This document shows positions 7,157 through 13,069 of a stretch of DNA of 20,327 nt, piece after piece. Every line of letters starts with the position of its first letter. The stretch's first letter is position 1. The translations under genes and the position numbers were made by a program. The notes beneath the pieces are model-generated. The model worked only from the letters and a program-made list of their open reading frames with translations. It was not told the origin of the DNA and made no database searches. This DNA is from an uncultured Bacilli bacterium (GTDB lineage Bacteria > Bacillota_I > Bacilli_A > RF39 > UBA660), in assembly GCA_934183705.1 (NCBI GenBank), contig CAKPSW010000016.1, positions 1 through 20,327 on the forward strand, in the 5' to 3' direction.

Positions 7157-7911
7157 TGAGAGTTAGTGTTTTGTCTTCTGGTAGTAAGGGAAATACTACT
7201 TATGTTGAAACTGATAATGCTAAGATATTAATTGATATTGGTAATACTGCAAAATATGTAAAGGAGAAACTAAAGGAATTTGATATAGATCCTAATGATC
7301 TTGATGCTATTCTTATTACACATACGCATCAGGATCATGTTAAAGGTCTTAGAATATTTGAAAAGCAGTATAATACTTTGGTTTATGTTAGTGATATTAT
7401 GCTTAAAAATTTGAGTTATTTGGAAAATTATAAATTATTAGAGAATAGTTTTAATATTAAAGATATTCATGTTGATATGATTAAGACCAGTCATGATACT
7501 GAAGATTCAAAAGGTTACATTATTAGTGATTCGGTGAGTTCTATTGTATATATTACGGACACTGGTTATATTAATCGTAAATATTTTGATTTACTTAGTA
7601 ATAGGGATTTATATATTATGGAATCAAATTATGATGCTCAAATGTTAATGAATGGTAATTATCCTTTTCATCTTAGACATAGGATTCTTTCTGATAAGGG
7701 GCATTTATCTAATTATGATTCGGCTTTATATTTAAGTTCTTTTATCGGTAGTAATACTAAATATATATTACTTGCTCACTTATCTGAAGAGAATAATACT
7801 GAAGAGATAGCTTATAATACTTTAACGGAGAGACTTCGTGATGATAATAGGGATTTTCCAAATATTATTATAACTAAACAGGATAAAGAAACGGAGCTTA
7901 TTAAATTATGA
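7156..7911 (+). CDS. walJ: Metallo-beta-lactamase fold protein WalJ/YycJ
   Basis: The 251-aa protein starts MRVSVLSSGSKGNTTYVET, typical of the YycJ/WalJ family of MBL-fold hydrolases. The metal site HTHQDH (56-61, HxHxDH) is present, followed by KTSHDTED, VYITDTGYI, MESNYD, DKGHLSN and LLAHLSEENNT, which supply the remaining His and Asp ligands. WalJ is linked to the WalRK cell-wall stress system and to coordination of replication with division, with proposed nuclease-like activity. The ATG overlaps the upstream TAA by one base and its own TGA overlaps the rlmH start by four bases (ATGA). The walJ-rlmH pairing is a known neighbourhood in Firmicutes. Confidence 0.95.
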   Translation: MRVSVLSSGSKGNTTYVETDNAKILIDIGNTAKYVKEKLKEFDIDPNDLDAILITHTHQDHVKGLRIFEKQYNTLVYVSDIMLKNLSYLENYKLLENSFNIKDIHVDMIKTSHDTEDSKGYIISDSVSSIVYITDTGYINRKYFDLLSNRDLYIMESNYDAQMLMNGNYPFHLRHRILSDKGHLSNYDSALYLSSFIGSNTKYILLAHLSEENNTEEIAYNTLTERLRDDNRDFPNIIITKQDKETELIKL

Positions 7912-8342
7912 TAAAAGTTATTTGTGTTGGAAAAGTAAAAGAGGGGTATTTGCGAAATGGTATTAATGATTATGAAAAGAGAATTAGTAAATATCATAAA
8001 ATAAATATTATTGAAGTTGAAGATTCTAATATAAATGATGAGAAGGATAGAATAATTAAGTATGTTGATAATAGAGATTATGTTATTACATTAGAAATTG
8101 AGGGTAATTTACTTGATTCAGTATCTTTTGCTGAAAAGATTGATAAAATATTTATTACTAATCCTAATATTACTTTTATAGTTGGTGGTTCTTATGGTCT
8201 TCATGATGATATTAAGAAAATGGCTAATTATAAGTTATCTTTTTCTAAGTTTACTTTTCCACATCAATTGTTTAGGATTATTTTATTAGAACAGATATAT
8301 AGAGCTTTTAAAATTATAAATAATGAAACTTATCATAAGTAG
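7908..8342 (+). CDS. rlmH: 23S rRNA (pseudouridine1915-N3)-methyltransferase RlmH
   Basis: This 144-aa SPOUT-class methyltransferase methylates pseudouridine 1915 in helix 69 of 23S rRNA on assembled 70S ribosomes. Diagnostic segments are MIKVICVGKVKEGYL at the start, the SAM-binding knot FIVGGSYGLHDDIKK (residues 84-98), SFSKFTFPHQL and the C-terminal LLEQIYRAFKIINNETYHK. The length is slightly under the usual 155-160 aa, with all motifs present. It overlaps walJ by 4 nt and is the last gene of the rplI operon unless transcription reads on into the next gene. Confidence 0.98.
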   Translation: MIKVICVGKVKEGYLRNGINDYEKRISKYHKINIIEVEDSNINDEKDRIIKYVDNRDYVITLEIEGNLLDSVSFAEKIDKIFITNPNITFIVGGSYGLHDDIKKMANYKLSFSKFTFPHQLFRIILLEQIYRAFKIINNETYHK

Positions 8343-8356
8343 ATTCTTCTTTTTTA

Positions 8357-8385
8357 TTGATTAGTCTTTTTAATTGTGGTAAAAT
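8357..8385 (+). promoter_or_regulatory. Sigma-A promoter upstream of the zinc-ribbon protein gene
   Basis: TTGATT (8357-8362), a 17-bp spacer, and TAAAAT (8380-8385), followed by a GGGAGGAAAAC SD. The hexamers deviate somewhat from consensus. Confidence 0.55.
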
Positions 8386-8407
8386 TATTTGTGGGAGGAA
8401 AACTTAT

Positions 8408-8806
8408 ATGTATTGTATTAATTGTGGCAATAAAATAGATGATAATGCTTATATTTGCGTTAATTGTGGTGTTTTGGTAAATAAGGGAGATCGTAGTAAA
8501 AATAATCCTTTATATAAGAGTAGTAATACGCTAGGTATTATTAGTATTTTTTTGGGTACTTTAGCTTTAATTTTGTCTTTATCTTGCTTTTTTATAGATA
8601 TTAGTGAAGTTGGAATGTATACTGAATTTTATGATAGATTTAATTATGCTGCTCGTTTTGTATTGTTTCCTTTTGTTTCTATGTTTTTAAGTCTTATTTG
8701 TGCTTTGAAAAAGAAGCGTAATATTTTTAATAGGATTGGTCTTGGTCTTGCTCTTACTGCAGCATTTTTGATAATAACTGAAATAATGGTAATTATAGTA
8801 TATTAA
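8408..8806 (+). CDS. Small zinc-ribbon membrane protein
   Basis: The 132-aa product begins MYCINCGNKIDDNAYICVNC, a double CxxC zinc ribbon of the zinc_ribbon_2 type (C3, C6, C17, C20). A polar linker follows, then three hydrophobic segments at about 40-62, 77-95 and 108-130. Such proteins are frequent and functionally unassigned in Firmicutes; the ribbon is expected in the cytoplasm. The start is set at ATG 8408 rather than the in-frame ATG 8357 because GGGAGG (8393-8398) sits upstream of 8408 and the ribbon starts there. It ends one base before rsmA, so the two are probably cotranscribed. A role in rRNA processing is not implied. Confidence 0.85.
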   Translation: MYCINCGNKIDDNAYICVNCGVLVNKGDRSKNNPLYKSSNTLGIISIFLGTLALILSLSCFFIDISEVGMYTEFYDRFNYAARFVLFPFVSMFLSLICALKKKRNIFNRIGLGLALTAAFLIITEIMVIIVY

Positions 8807-8807
8807 G

Positions 8808-9602
8808 ATGTATAATTTTGAATATAAAAAAACATTAGGACAAAATTTTTTACAAGACAAAAATATTATTGATAAAATAGTTAATACTCCTATATATGGT
8901 GATAATAATTTGGTTATTGAAATTGGTCCAGGAGCAGGAGCTTTAACTTTGGAACTACTTAAAAAAGTAGATAGAGCTATATTGTATGAAATTGATACAA
9001 GACTTGAGGTTATACTTAACAAAAAGCTTAAAGATTATGTTAATTATGAACTTATATTTGATGATTTTTTAAATAGAGATGTAAAAAAAGATATTTTTAA
9101 ATATGATTTCGATAATTTATATATTGTAGCTAACTTACCATATTATATTACTACTCCTATTATTACTAAAATCATAGATGATAATTTACCAGTTAAGGAA
9201 ATTGTTATTATGATTCAAAAAGAGGTAGCTTTGAGATTTGCTGCAAAGCCTGGAACAAAAGAATATGGACAGATTACGGTTTTTCTTAATTATTTTTTTG
9301 ATATTGAGCCTGTTTGTACTGTAAATAAGAATTCTTTTATCCCAAGACCTAAAGTCGATTCTGTTGTTATTAAGATGACAGCAAAAGAAAATAGGGATTA
9401 TTTAATATCATTTGATTTTTTTAATAAAATTGTTAAGGATAGTTTTAGGTTTAAAAGAAAGACTATTAAAAATAATTTAGTTAATTATGATTTAAATATT
9501 GTTAATAGTGTACTTGTTAAGCATGGATTTGATATTAATGTTAGGAGTGAGGATATTCCATATAATGTATTTGTTGAAATGGCAAATGAGTTGTGTAAAT
9601 AA
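8808..9602 (+). CDS. rsmA: 16S rRNA dimethyladenosine transferase RsmA (KsgA)
   Basis: This 264-aa Rossmann-fold methyltransferase dimethylates A1518 and A1519 in helix 45 of 16S rRNA, a late check in 30S assembly. Motifs are KTLGQNFLQDKNIIDKI at the N-terminus, the SAM loop EIGPGAG (38-44), the acidic strand YEIDTR, the catalytic NLPYY (109-113), and FIPRPKVDSVVI in the C-terminal half. There is no good SD; the start lies one base after the upstream stop, so translation is probably coupled. rsmA followed by yabG and veg is the B. subtilis order (ksgA-yabG-veg). Confidence 0.98.
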   Translation: MYNFEYKKTLGQNFLQDKNIIDKIVNTPIYGDNNLVIEIGPGAGALTLELLKKVDRAILYEIDTRLEVILNKKLKDYVNYELIFDDFLNRDVKKDIFKYDFDNLYIVANLPYYITTPIITKIIDDNLPVKEIVIMIQKEVALRFAAKPGTKEYGQITVFLNYFFDIEPVCTVNKNSFIPRPKVDSVVIKMTAKENRDYLISFDFFNKIVKDSFRFKRKTIKNNLVNYDLNIVNSVLVKHGFDINVRSEDIPYNVFVEMANELCK

Positions 9603-9654
9603 CTTTTTTGTTATTTTTTTTCTTTTACTTTCATATTATTTTATGGGTGATTTT

Positions 9655-10416
9655 ATGTTTGATGTTGGCGATTTGGTTACTAGAAAGTCTTATGATAATG
9701 ATATTGTTTTTAGAATTATAGAGAAAAGGGACGATCTTTTTATTCTTAAGGGTTTGTTTGTGAGGTTGTTTGCAGATAGTCCTCGTGAGGATTTGAAAAT
9801 TTATAATGAAGTAACTGTTGATGATTTTACTCCTTTAATTGATGGTTATAGAAATTTGGAGAGAGATAATTATTTTTATTTGCCTCCTAGAATTTTACAT
9901 ATTGATTGTGATGCTGATTTTTTGGAGAAATGTATGAAATTTTATAAAGATAATAGGTTAAAAGTAGTTGGAGTTTTATCTAGTGATGATAATTTAGTTA
10001 ATGATACTAAGGACAATTTGGAAAAATATAATCCAGATATTCTTGTTATAACTGGCCATGATGCTTATTATAGAAAACATAGGAATAATGTTAGTTATAA
10101 AAATACAAGTAAATTTGTGGAGGCGGTTAAGGTTGCTAGAAAATATGAAAATTCACATGAAAAATTAGCTATAATTGCTGGTGCTTGTCAATCTAATTAT
10201 GAAGAACTTATAAGAGCTGGTGCAAATTTTGCATCTAGTCCTAAAAGAGTTAATATACATGCACTTGATCCTGCTATTATAGCATCTAGTCTTGCTTTTT
10301 CTGATAAGAATAAGAATATTGATTTGATTAAAATTCTTGATAAAACTAAATATGGTTCTGATGGAATGGGGGGGATTATAACTAAGGGTATGATGTATAT
10401 AGGATATCCTAGATAA
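9655..10416 (+). CDS. yabG: Sporulation-specific protease YabG
   Basis: The 253-aa protein starts MFDVGDLVTRKSYDNDIVFRI, as YabG proteins do, and continues with LLKGLFVRLFADSP, LHIDCDADFL, DILVITGHDAYYRK, IAGACQSNYEELIRAGANFASSPKR and HALDPAIIASS. YabG is the cysteine protease that processes spore coat and related proteins; GHDAYY and GACQSN are the strongly conserved blocks. The start at ATG 9655 is chosen over 9643 and further upstream codons because the family begins here and GGGTGA lies about 5 nt before it. It is somewhat shorter than B. subtilis YabG (about 290 aa). It implies that this organism or a recent ancestor makes endospores. Confidence 0.95.
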   Translation: MFDVGDLVTRKSYDNDIVFRIIEKRDDLFILKGLFVRLFADSPREDLKIYNEVTVDDFTPLIDGYRNLERDNYFYLPPRILHIDCDADFLEKCMKFYKDNRLKVVGVLSSDDNLVNDTKDNLEKYNPDILVITGHDAYYRKHRNNVSYKNTSKFVEAVKVARKYENSHEKLAIIAGACQSNYEELIRAGANFASSPKRVNIHALDPAIIASSLAFSDKNKNIDLIKILDKTKYGSDGMGGIITKGMMYIGYPR

Positions 10417-10420
10417 AATT

Positions 10421-10636
10421 ATGACAATAGAGAAAATTAAGAATGATATAGATAATAATTTGGGAGAGTCTGTTAAGGTTATATATAATGGTAGTCGTAA
10501 TAAAAAAGAGGAGTATTTTGGGGTTATTACTGAAACTTATAATTATATTTTTGTTATTAAAACAGACTTGAAAGAGACAAAAAGCTTTAGTTATAGGGAT
10601 ATTTTGACTAATACTTTGGAAGTTTTTTTCGATTAA
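10421..10636 (+). CDS. veg: Veg family protein
   Basis: The 71-aa product matches Veg: an N-terminal helix (IEKIKNDIDNNLGESVKV) followed by a small beta-barrel with NGSRNKKEEYFGVITETYNYIFVIK and SFSYRDILTNTLEV. Veg is a highly expressed small protein that stimulates biofilm formation in B. subtilis by acting on the SinR regulator, but it is conserved far beyond species with SinR, so its basic role is open. It starts 4 nt after yabG with no clear SD, suggesting coupling. The rsmA-yabG-veg order supports the call. Confidence 0.93.
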   Translation: MTIEKIKNDIDNNLGESVKVIYNGSRNKKEEYFGVITETYNYIFVIKTDLKETKSFSYRDILTNTLEVFFD

Positions 10637-10658
10637 GTGTAAAAAAAGTGAAAAATAC

Positions 10659-10687
10659 TTGCTTTTATTTTATAAATAATATAAAAT
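10659..10687 (+). promoter_or_regulatory. Promoter of spoVG
   Basis: TTGCTT (10659-10664), a 17-bp spacer, and TAAAAT (10682-10687). The AAGGAG SD follows at about 10710-10715. In B. subtilis spoVG uses sigma-H; this site looks like sigma-A instead. Confidence 0.6.
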
Positions 10688-10723
10688 GTAATTAGAAAGT
10701 ATTTTCTAGAAGGAGTTGAGGAT

Positions 10724-10984
10724 ATGGAATTAAAACTTGATAGGTTAATAAGAATTGAACCAAGAGAAGGTTCAAAAATGAGAGGTATTGCTAAAGTACT
10801 AATTGATGGATGCTTTCTAGTTGAGGATATTAGAATATTGGAAGGAGATAAGGGTCTTTTCATCGCAATGCCTAGTAAACCTACACCAGATGGTGGACAT
10901 AGGGATACTGCACATCCTATTAATGAAGAAACAAGAAAAATGTTTGAAGACCTTATTTTTGAAGAATATAATAAAGGTGAGTAA
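10724..10984 (+). CDS. spoVG: Regulator SpoVG (site-specific RNA/DNA-binding protein)
   Basis: The 86-aa SpoVG-family protein has RLIRIEPREGSKMRGIAKV, VEDIRILEGDKGLFIAMPSKPTPDGGHRDTAHPI and a C-terminal helix. The block LFIAMPSKPTPDG with RDTAHPIN is diagnostic. SpoVG binds nucleic acids and affects septation, sporulation and, in pathogens, capsule and virulence genes. It has its own promoter and a strong terminator, so it is a single-gene unit between veg and yabP. In B. subtilis spoVG is also near this region (after yabG-veg-sspF-ispE-purR), so the position is conserved in a compacted form. Confidence 0.97.
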   Translation: MELKLDRLIRIEPREGSKMRGIAKVLIDGCFLVEDIRILEGDKGLFIAMPSKPTPDGGHRDTAHPINEETRKMFEDLIFEEYNKGE

Positions 10985-10992
10985 TTCATGTT

Positions 10993-11020
10993 AAACTATT
11001 AGGTAACTAATAGTTTTTTT
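10993..11020 (+). terminator. Rho-independent terminator after spoVG
   Basis: A perfect 10-bp stem, AAACTATTAG (10993-11002) with CTAATAGTTT (11007-11016), has a GTAA tetraloop (GNRA) and a run of seven T (11014-11020). Confidence 0.9.
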
Positions 11021-11065
11021 CATACTTTGTAATATTCGTCATATTATTTTTTAGGAGGGATGGTA

Positions 11066-11359
11066 ATGGATAAAGTTCAAGAGATGAATAATTCTTTTAA
11101 TCATGGACTTACAATAACGGAGAGAAAGAATTTGATTATTAGTGGTGTAAAAAAAATAGAGAGTTTTGATAATGAGGAATTTTTAATGGAAACTACTTTG
11201 GGTTTTTTGGTTATAAAAGGTGACGAACTTGAGATTGTTAAACTTGATACCTATCAGGGAAATGTTTCTATAAAAGGAAGAATAGATAGTCTTATGTATT
11301 TAGATGAAACTTTAAAAAAAGAGAAAGATAATTCACTCTTTAATAAACTTTTTAAATGA
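11066..11359 (+). CDS. yabP: Sporulation protein YabP
   Basis: The 97-aa YabP-family protein has HGLTITERKNLIISGVKKIESFDNEE and TTLGFLVIKGDELEIVKLD with KGRIDSLMYLDE near the end, the conserved core of the YabP/YqfC family. YabP is needed for spore cortex formation in the mother cell together with YabQ. The start is ATG 11066, not 11060, because the AGGAGG (11053-11058) is 7 nt before 11066 but only 1 nt before 11060. Its TGA overlaps the yabQ ATG by four bases. The yabP-yabQ-divIC order is that of B. subtilis. Confidence 0.93.
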   Translation: MDKVQEMNNSFNHGLTITERKNLIISGVKKIESFDNEEFLMETTLGFLVIKGDELEIVKLDTYQGNVSIKGRIDSLMYLDETLKKEKDNSLFNKLFK

Positions 11360-11637
11360 CACTTTCTGTTCAGATTTTATCACTTATTTATTCTTTTTTT
11401 TATGGTATTATATTTTATGTGTTACTTGAAATTAATTATAAATTTTTGTATTTAGGTAAAATGGTTTATCGTATTATTCTTTCATTTTTGTTTGTAATTT
11501 TTGCTTCGTTATTATATTTTATTTTACTTATTAGGATTAATAATGGGATATTACATTTTTATTTTTTCTTATGTTTCTTTACAGGTTATTTGTTATCTTT
11601 TGTCTTATATAGGAAATTTAATTGTAAAAAGAGGTGA
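11356..11637 (+). CDS. yabQ: Spore cortex biosynthesis protein YabQ (short form)
   Basis: This 93-aa integral membrane protein has about three to four hydrophobic segments (roughly 4-25, 35-55, 60-82) and a basic tail RKFNCKKR. The opening SVQILSLIYSFFYGIIFY and the position directly after yabP and before divIC identify it as YabQ, required for spore cortex synthesis. It is much shorter than B. subtilis YabQ, lacking most of the C-terminal extension; short forms are common in Clostridia. It is translationally coupled to yabP by an ATGA overlap, and a promoter for divIC lies in its 3' end. Confidence 0.85.
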   Translation: MTLSVQILSLIYSFFYGIIFYVLLEINYKFLYLGKMVYRIILSFLFVIFASLLYFILLIRINNGILHFYFFLCFFTGYLLSFVLYRKFNCKKR

Positions 11638-11650
11638 GTTGTGATATAAT
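11622..11650 (+). promoter_or_regulatory. Sigma-A promoter of divIC
   Basis: TTGTAA (11622-11627), a 17-bp spacer, and a consensus TATAAT (11645-11650), overlapping the end of yabQ. It would let the division gene be expressed in growth, independently of the sporulation genes in front. Confidence 0.75.
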
Positions 11651-11672
11651 TTAGCTGAAGGTAGGTGTTAAT

Positions 11673-11987
11673 ATGACTAAGAGAAAAGTTGTTAAAAAAA
11701 GTTCTAAAAAAGCTAGATATAGAATTTTCTTTTGCTTTGTTATTTTTGGCATGGTTATTACTTCTCTTAGTTATAGTTTCTTTACTAATGTTGCTAAAAT
11801 TATAGAGATTAATAATGAAAAAAAGGCACTTAATGATAAGCTTACTAGTTTAAAGGATGAAGAGGAAGTTCTTAATTCTGATATTAAGAAATTAAATGAT
11901 CCTGATTATGTTGCTAGGTATGCAAGAGAGAAGTATTTATATTCTAAGGATGGTGAACTTATTATTAGAATACCTGATGATGAATAA
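11673..11987 (+). CDS. divIC: Cell division protein DivIC (FtsB-like septum formation initiator)
   Basis: The 104-aa bitopic protein has a basic cytoplasmic tail (residues 1-18), one membrane segment (about 19-41), a coiled coil (about 45-75, INNEKKALNDKLTSLKDEEE) and a short C-terminal domain with PDYVARYAREKYLYSKDGE, the DivIC/FtsB signature. It works with FtsL and DivIB to activate septal peptidoglycan synthesis. The start is supported by GTAGGTG upstream. It follows yabQ as in B. subtilis and ends in its own terminator. Confidence 0.95.
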   Translation: MTKRKVVKKSSKKARYRIFFCFVIFGMVITSLSYSFFTNVAKIIEINNEKKALNDKLTSLKDEEEVLNSDIKKLNDPDYVARYAREKYLYSKDGELIIRIPDDE

Positions 11988-11999
11988 ATATTTATGGTT

Positions 12000-12024
12000 A
12001 ACTGAGTAATCAGTTTTCTTTTTT
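12000..12024 (+). terminator. Rho-independent terminator after divIC
   Basis: AACTGA (12000-12005) pairs with TCAGTT (12010-12015) around a GTAA tetraloop, followed by TTTTCTTTTTT. The loop is the same as in the spoVG terminator. Confidence 0.82.
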
Positions 12025-12056
12025 GTATTAAATGTGTAAAGAATATGTAAAAGAAG

Positions 12057-12085
12057 TTGACTTTATTATATAGATAAGATATATT
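12057..12085 (+). promoter_or_regulatory. Sigma-A promoter of the membrane-anchored protein gene
   Basis: TTGACT (12057-12062), a 17-bp spacer, and TATATT (12080-12085), followed by AAAGGAG (12094-12100) before the ATG at 12110. Confidence 0.75.
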
Positions 12086-12109
12086 TATGATAGAAAGGAG
12101 TAGATAAAT

Positions 12110-12808
12110 ATGGCAAATTTTACTGATGATTATGATTTGACAAATTTAGGTTTAGGTGATTTTATTGATTATAGTAGTAATCAACAAGAGGTTCAAAGGA
12201 AGCGTCAAATTGCCTCTGATAACTCTATTGGAACAAATAAGAGAACTTCTACAGCTGTTAGAAAAAAGAAAAACGCACGTGCTATTAGAGTTAAAGCTAT
12301 AGTGGGTAGTGCTATTTTATCGTTGTCTATTTATGGTGGAATTACACTTAAAAATGTTATTGTAGAGAAGGCAGAATATGTTGCTGATACTAAAGAGGCA
12401 GTAGCTTTATCTGAGGGGATGATGACTGATCGTCTTGTCCAAAACGGAGTTGCACATTATGAGAAGGATGGTAGATTTTCTATTAAGGGTATGAGTGTTG
12501 ATGATTACAGTACTCTTAATATAGATTCTCCAGAGGAGTTGTATGCTTTGATAAAAGTTGTTGATGATGAGACTGAACGTGATAATATGGTTAGAGCGAT
12601 GACTTATACTGATACTGAAGGTAATGTTTGTAATTATACTGATTTTGCTCAATTTTTAAGAATTAATGGATATTTTAATAAGGATAATAAAGCTGATTCT
12701 GAAGTTTTTGAAAATTTGTGTGAAAATAGTCTTGTTAATAGTTATCGTGCTGGAACAATTAATCAAGTTTTTGAAGAAGCACCTAGTAAGGGAGGTATGA
12801 ACAAATGA
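12110..12808 (+). CDS. Unrecognised membrane-anchored protein, 232 aa
   Basis: I do not recognise this gene. An acidic, Asp/Asn-rich N-terminus (1-30) is followed by a very basic stretch (residues 44-62, TNKRTSTAVRKKKNARAIRV region) and one hydrophobic segment (about 63-82). The basic flank predicts a cytoplasmic N-terminus and about 150 extracellular residues. That part is acidic, with the segments GRFSIKGMSVDDYSTLNID, SPEELYALIKVV and YTDFAQFLRINGYF. No catalytic motif, cell-wall anchor or repeat is visible. Strong promoter, SD and ATG show it is a real gene. It starts the stretch where B. subtilis has yabR and spoIIE, but it has no likeness to either. It overlaps the next gene by 4 nt. Confidence 0.85.
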   Translation: MANFTDDYDLTNLGLGDFIDYSSNQQEVQRKRQIASDNSIGTNKRTSTAVRKKKNARAIRVKAIVGSAILSLSIYGGITLKNVIVEKAEYVADTKEAVALSEGMMTDRLVQNGVAHYEKDGRFSIKGMSVDDYSTLNIDSPEELYALIKVVDDETERDNMVRAMTYTDTEGNVCNYTDFAQFLRINGYFNKDNKADSEVFENLCENSLVNSYRAGTINQVFEEAPSKGGMNK

Positions 12809-13032
12809 TAGATACTATTGTTTTGGATGATAATAAGGAATATATTATTGCCGCAGAACATGTTATTAATAATGTTTTATATACTATGTTTGCTAATGTT
12901 AATGATGGATCTGATATTTGTTTTAGAAAGACCGTTACCTTAGAAGATGGTAAGGAATATTATGTTGGTTTGGATAATCAAAATGAATTTGATTTAGTTG
13001 TATTACATTTTAATAAAAAGATTTTGAGTTAA
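12805..13032 (+). CDS. Small unrecognised protein, 75 aa (possibly DUF1292-like)
   Basis: The 75-aa soluble protein starts MIDTIVLDDNKEYIIAAEHV and contains VTLEDGKEYYVGLDNQNEFDLVVLHF. The pattern of short beta strands with acidic turns, a central Y-x-x-F and a C-terminal NEFDLVV faintly recalls DUF1292 (YrzB-type) proteins, but similarity is weak. The ATG overlaps the upstream TGA (ATGA) and GGGAGG (12790-12795) precedes it at 9 nt, so the pair is coupled and probably functions together. It ends at a strong shared terminator. Confidence 0.75.
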   Translation: MIDTIVLDDNKEYIIAAEHVINNVLYTMFANVNDGSDICFRKTVTLEDGKEYYVGLDNQNEFDLVVLHFNKKILS

Positions 13033-13033
13033 T

Positions 13034-13065
13034 AAAAACTTCTCAACTGTTGTTGGGAAGTTTTT
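13034..13065. terminator. Bidirectional terminator between convergent units
   Basis: A 14-bp stem (13034-13047 with 13052-13065, one G-T pair) around TGTT, with an A run on the left and a T run on the right, so both strands end in U-rich tails. It serves the 75-aa gene on plus and ftsH on minus. Confidence 0.9.
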
Positions 13066-13069
13066 TGTA

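Noticed and set aside
9499..9654. N-terminal extension of yabG back to 9499
   Set aside because: It overlaps rsmA in another frame, and YabG proteins begin at the Met encoded at 9655.
10633..10989. Minus-strand open frame over spoVG
   Set aside because: Antisense to a fully recognisable spoVG with its own promoter, SD and terminator.
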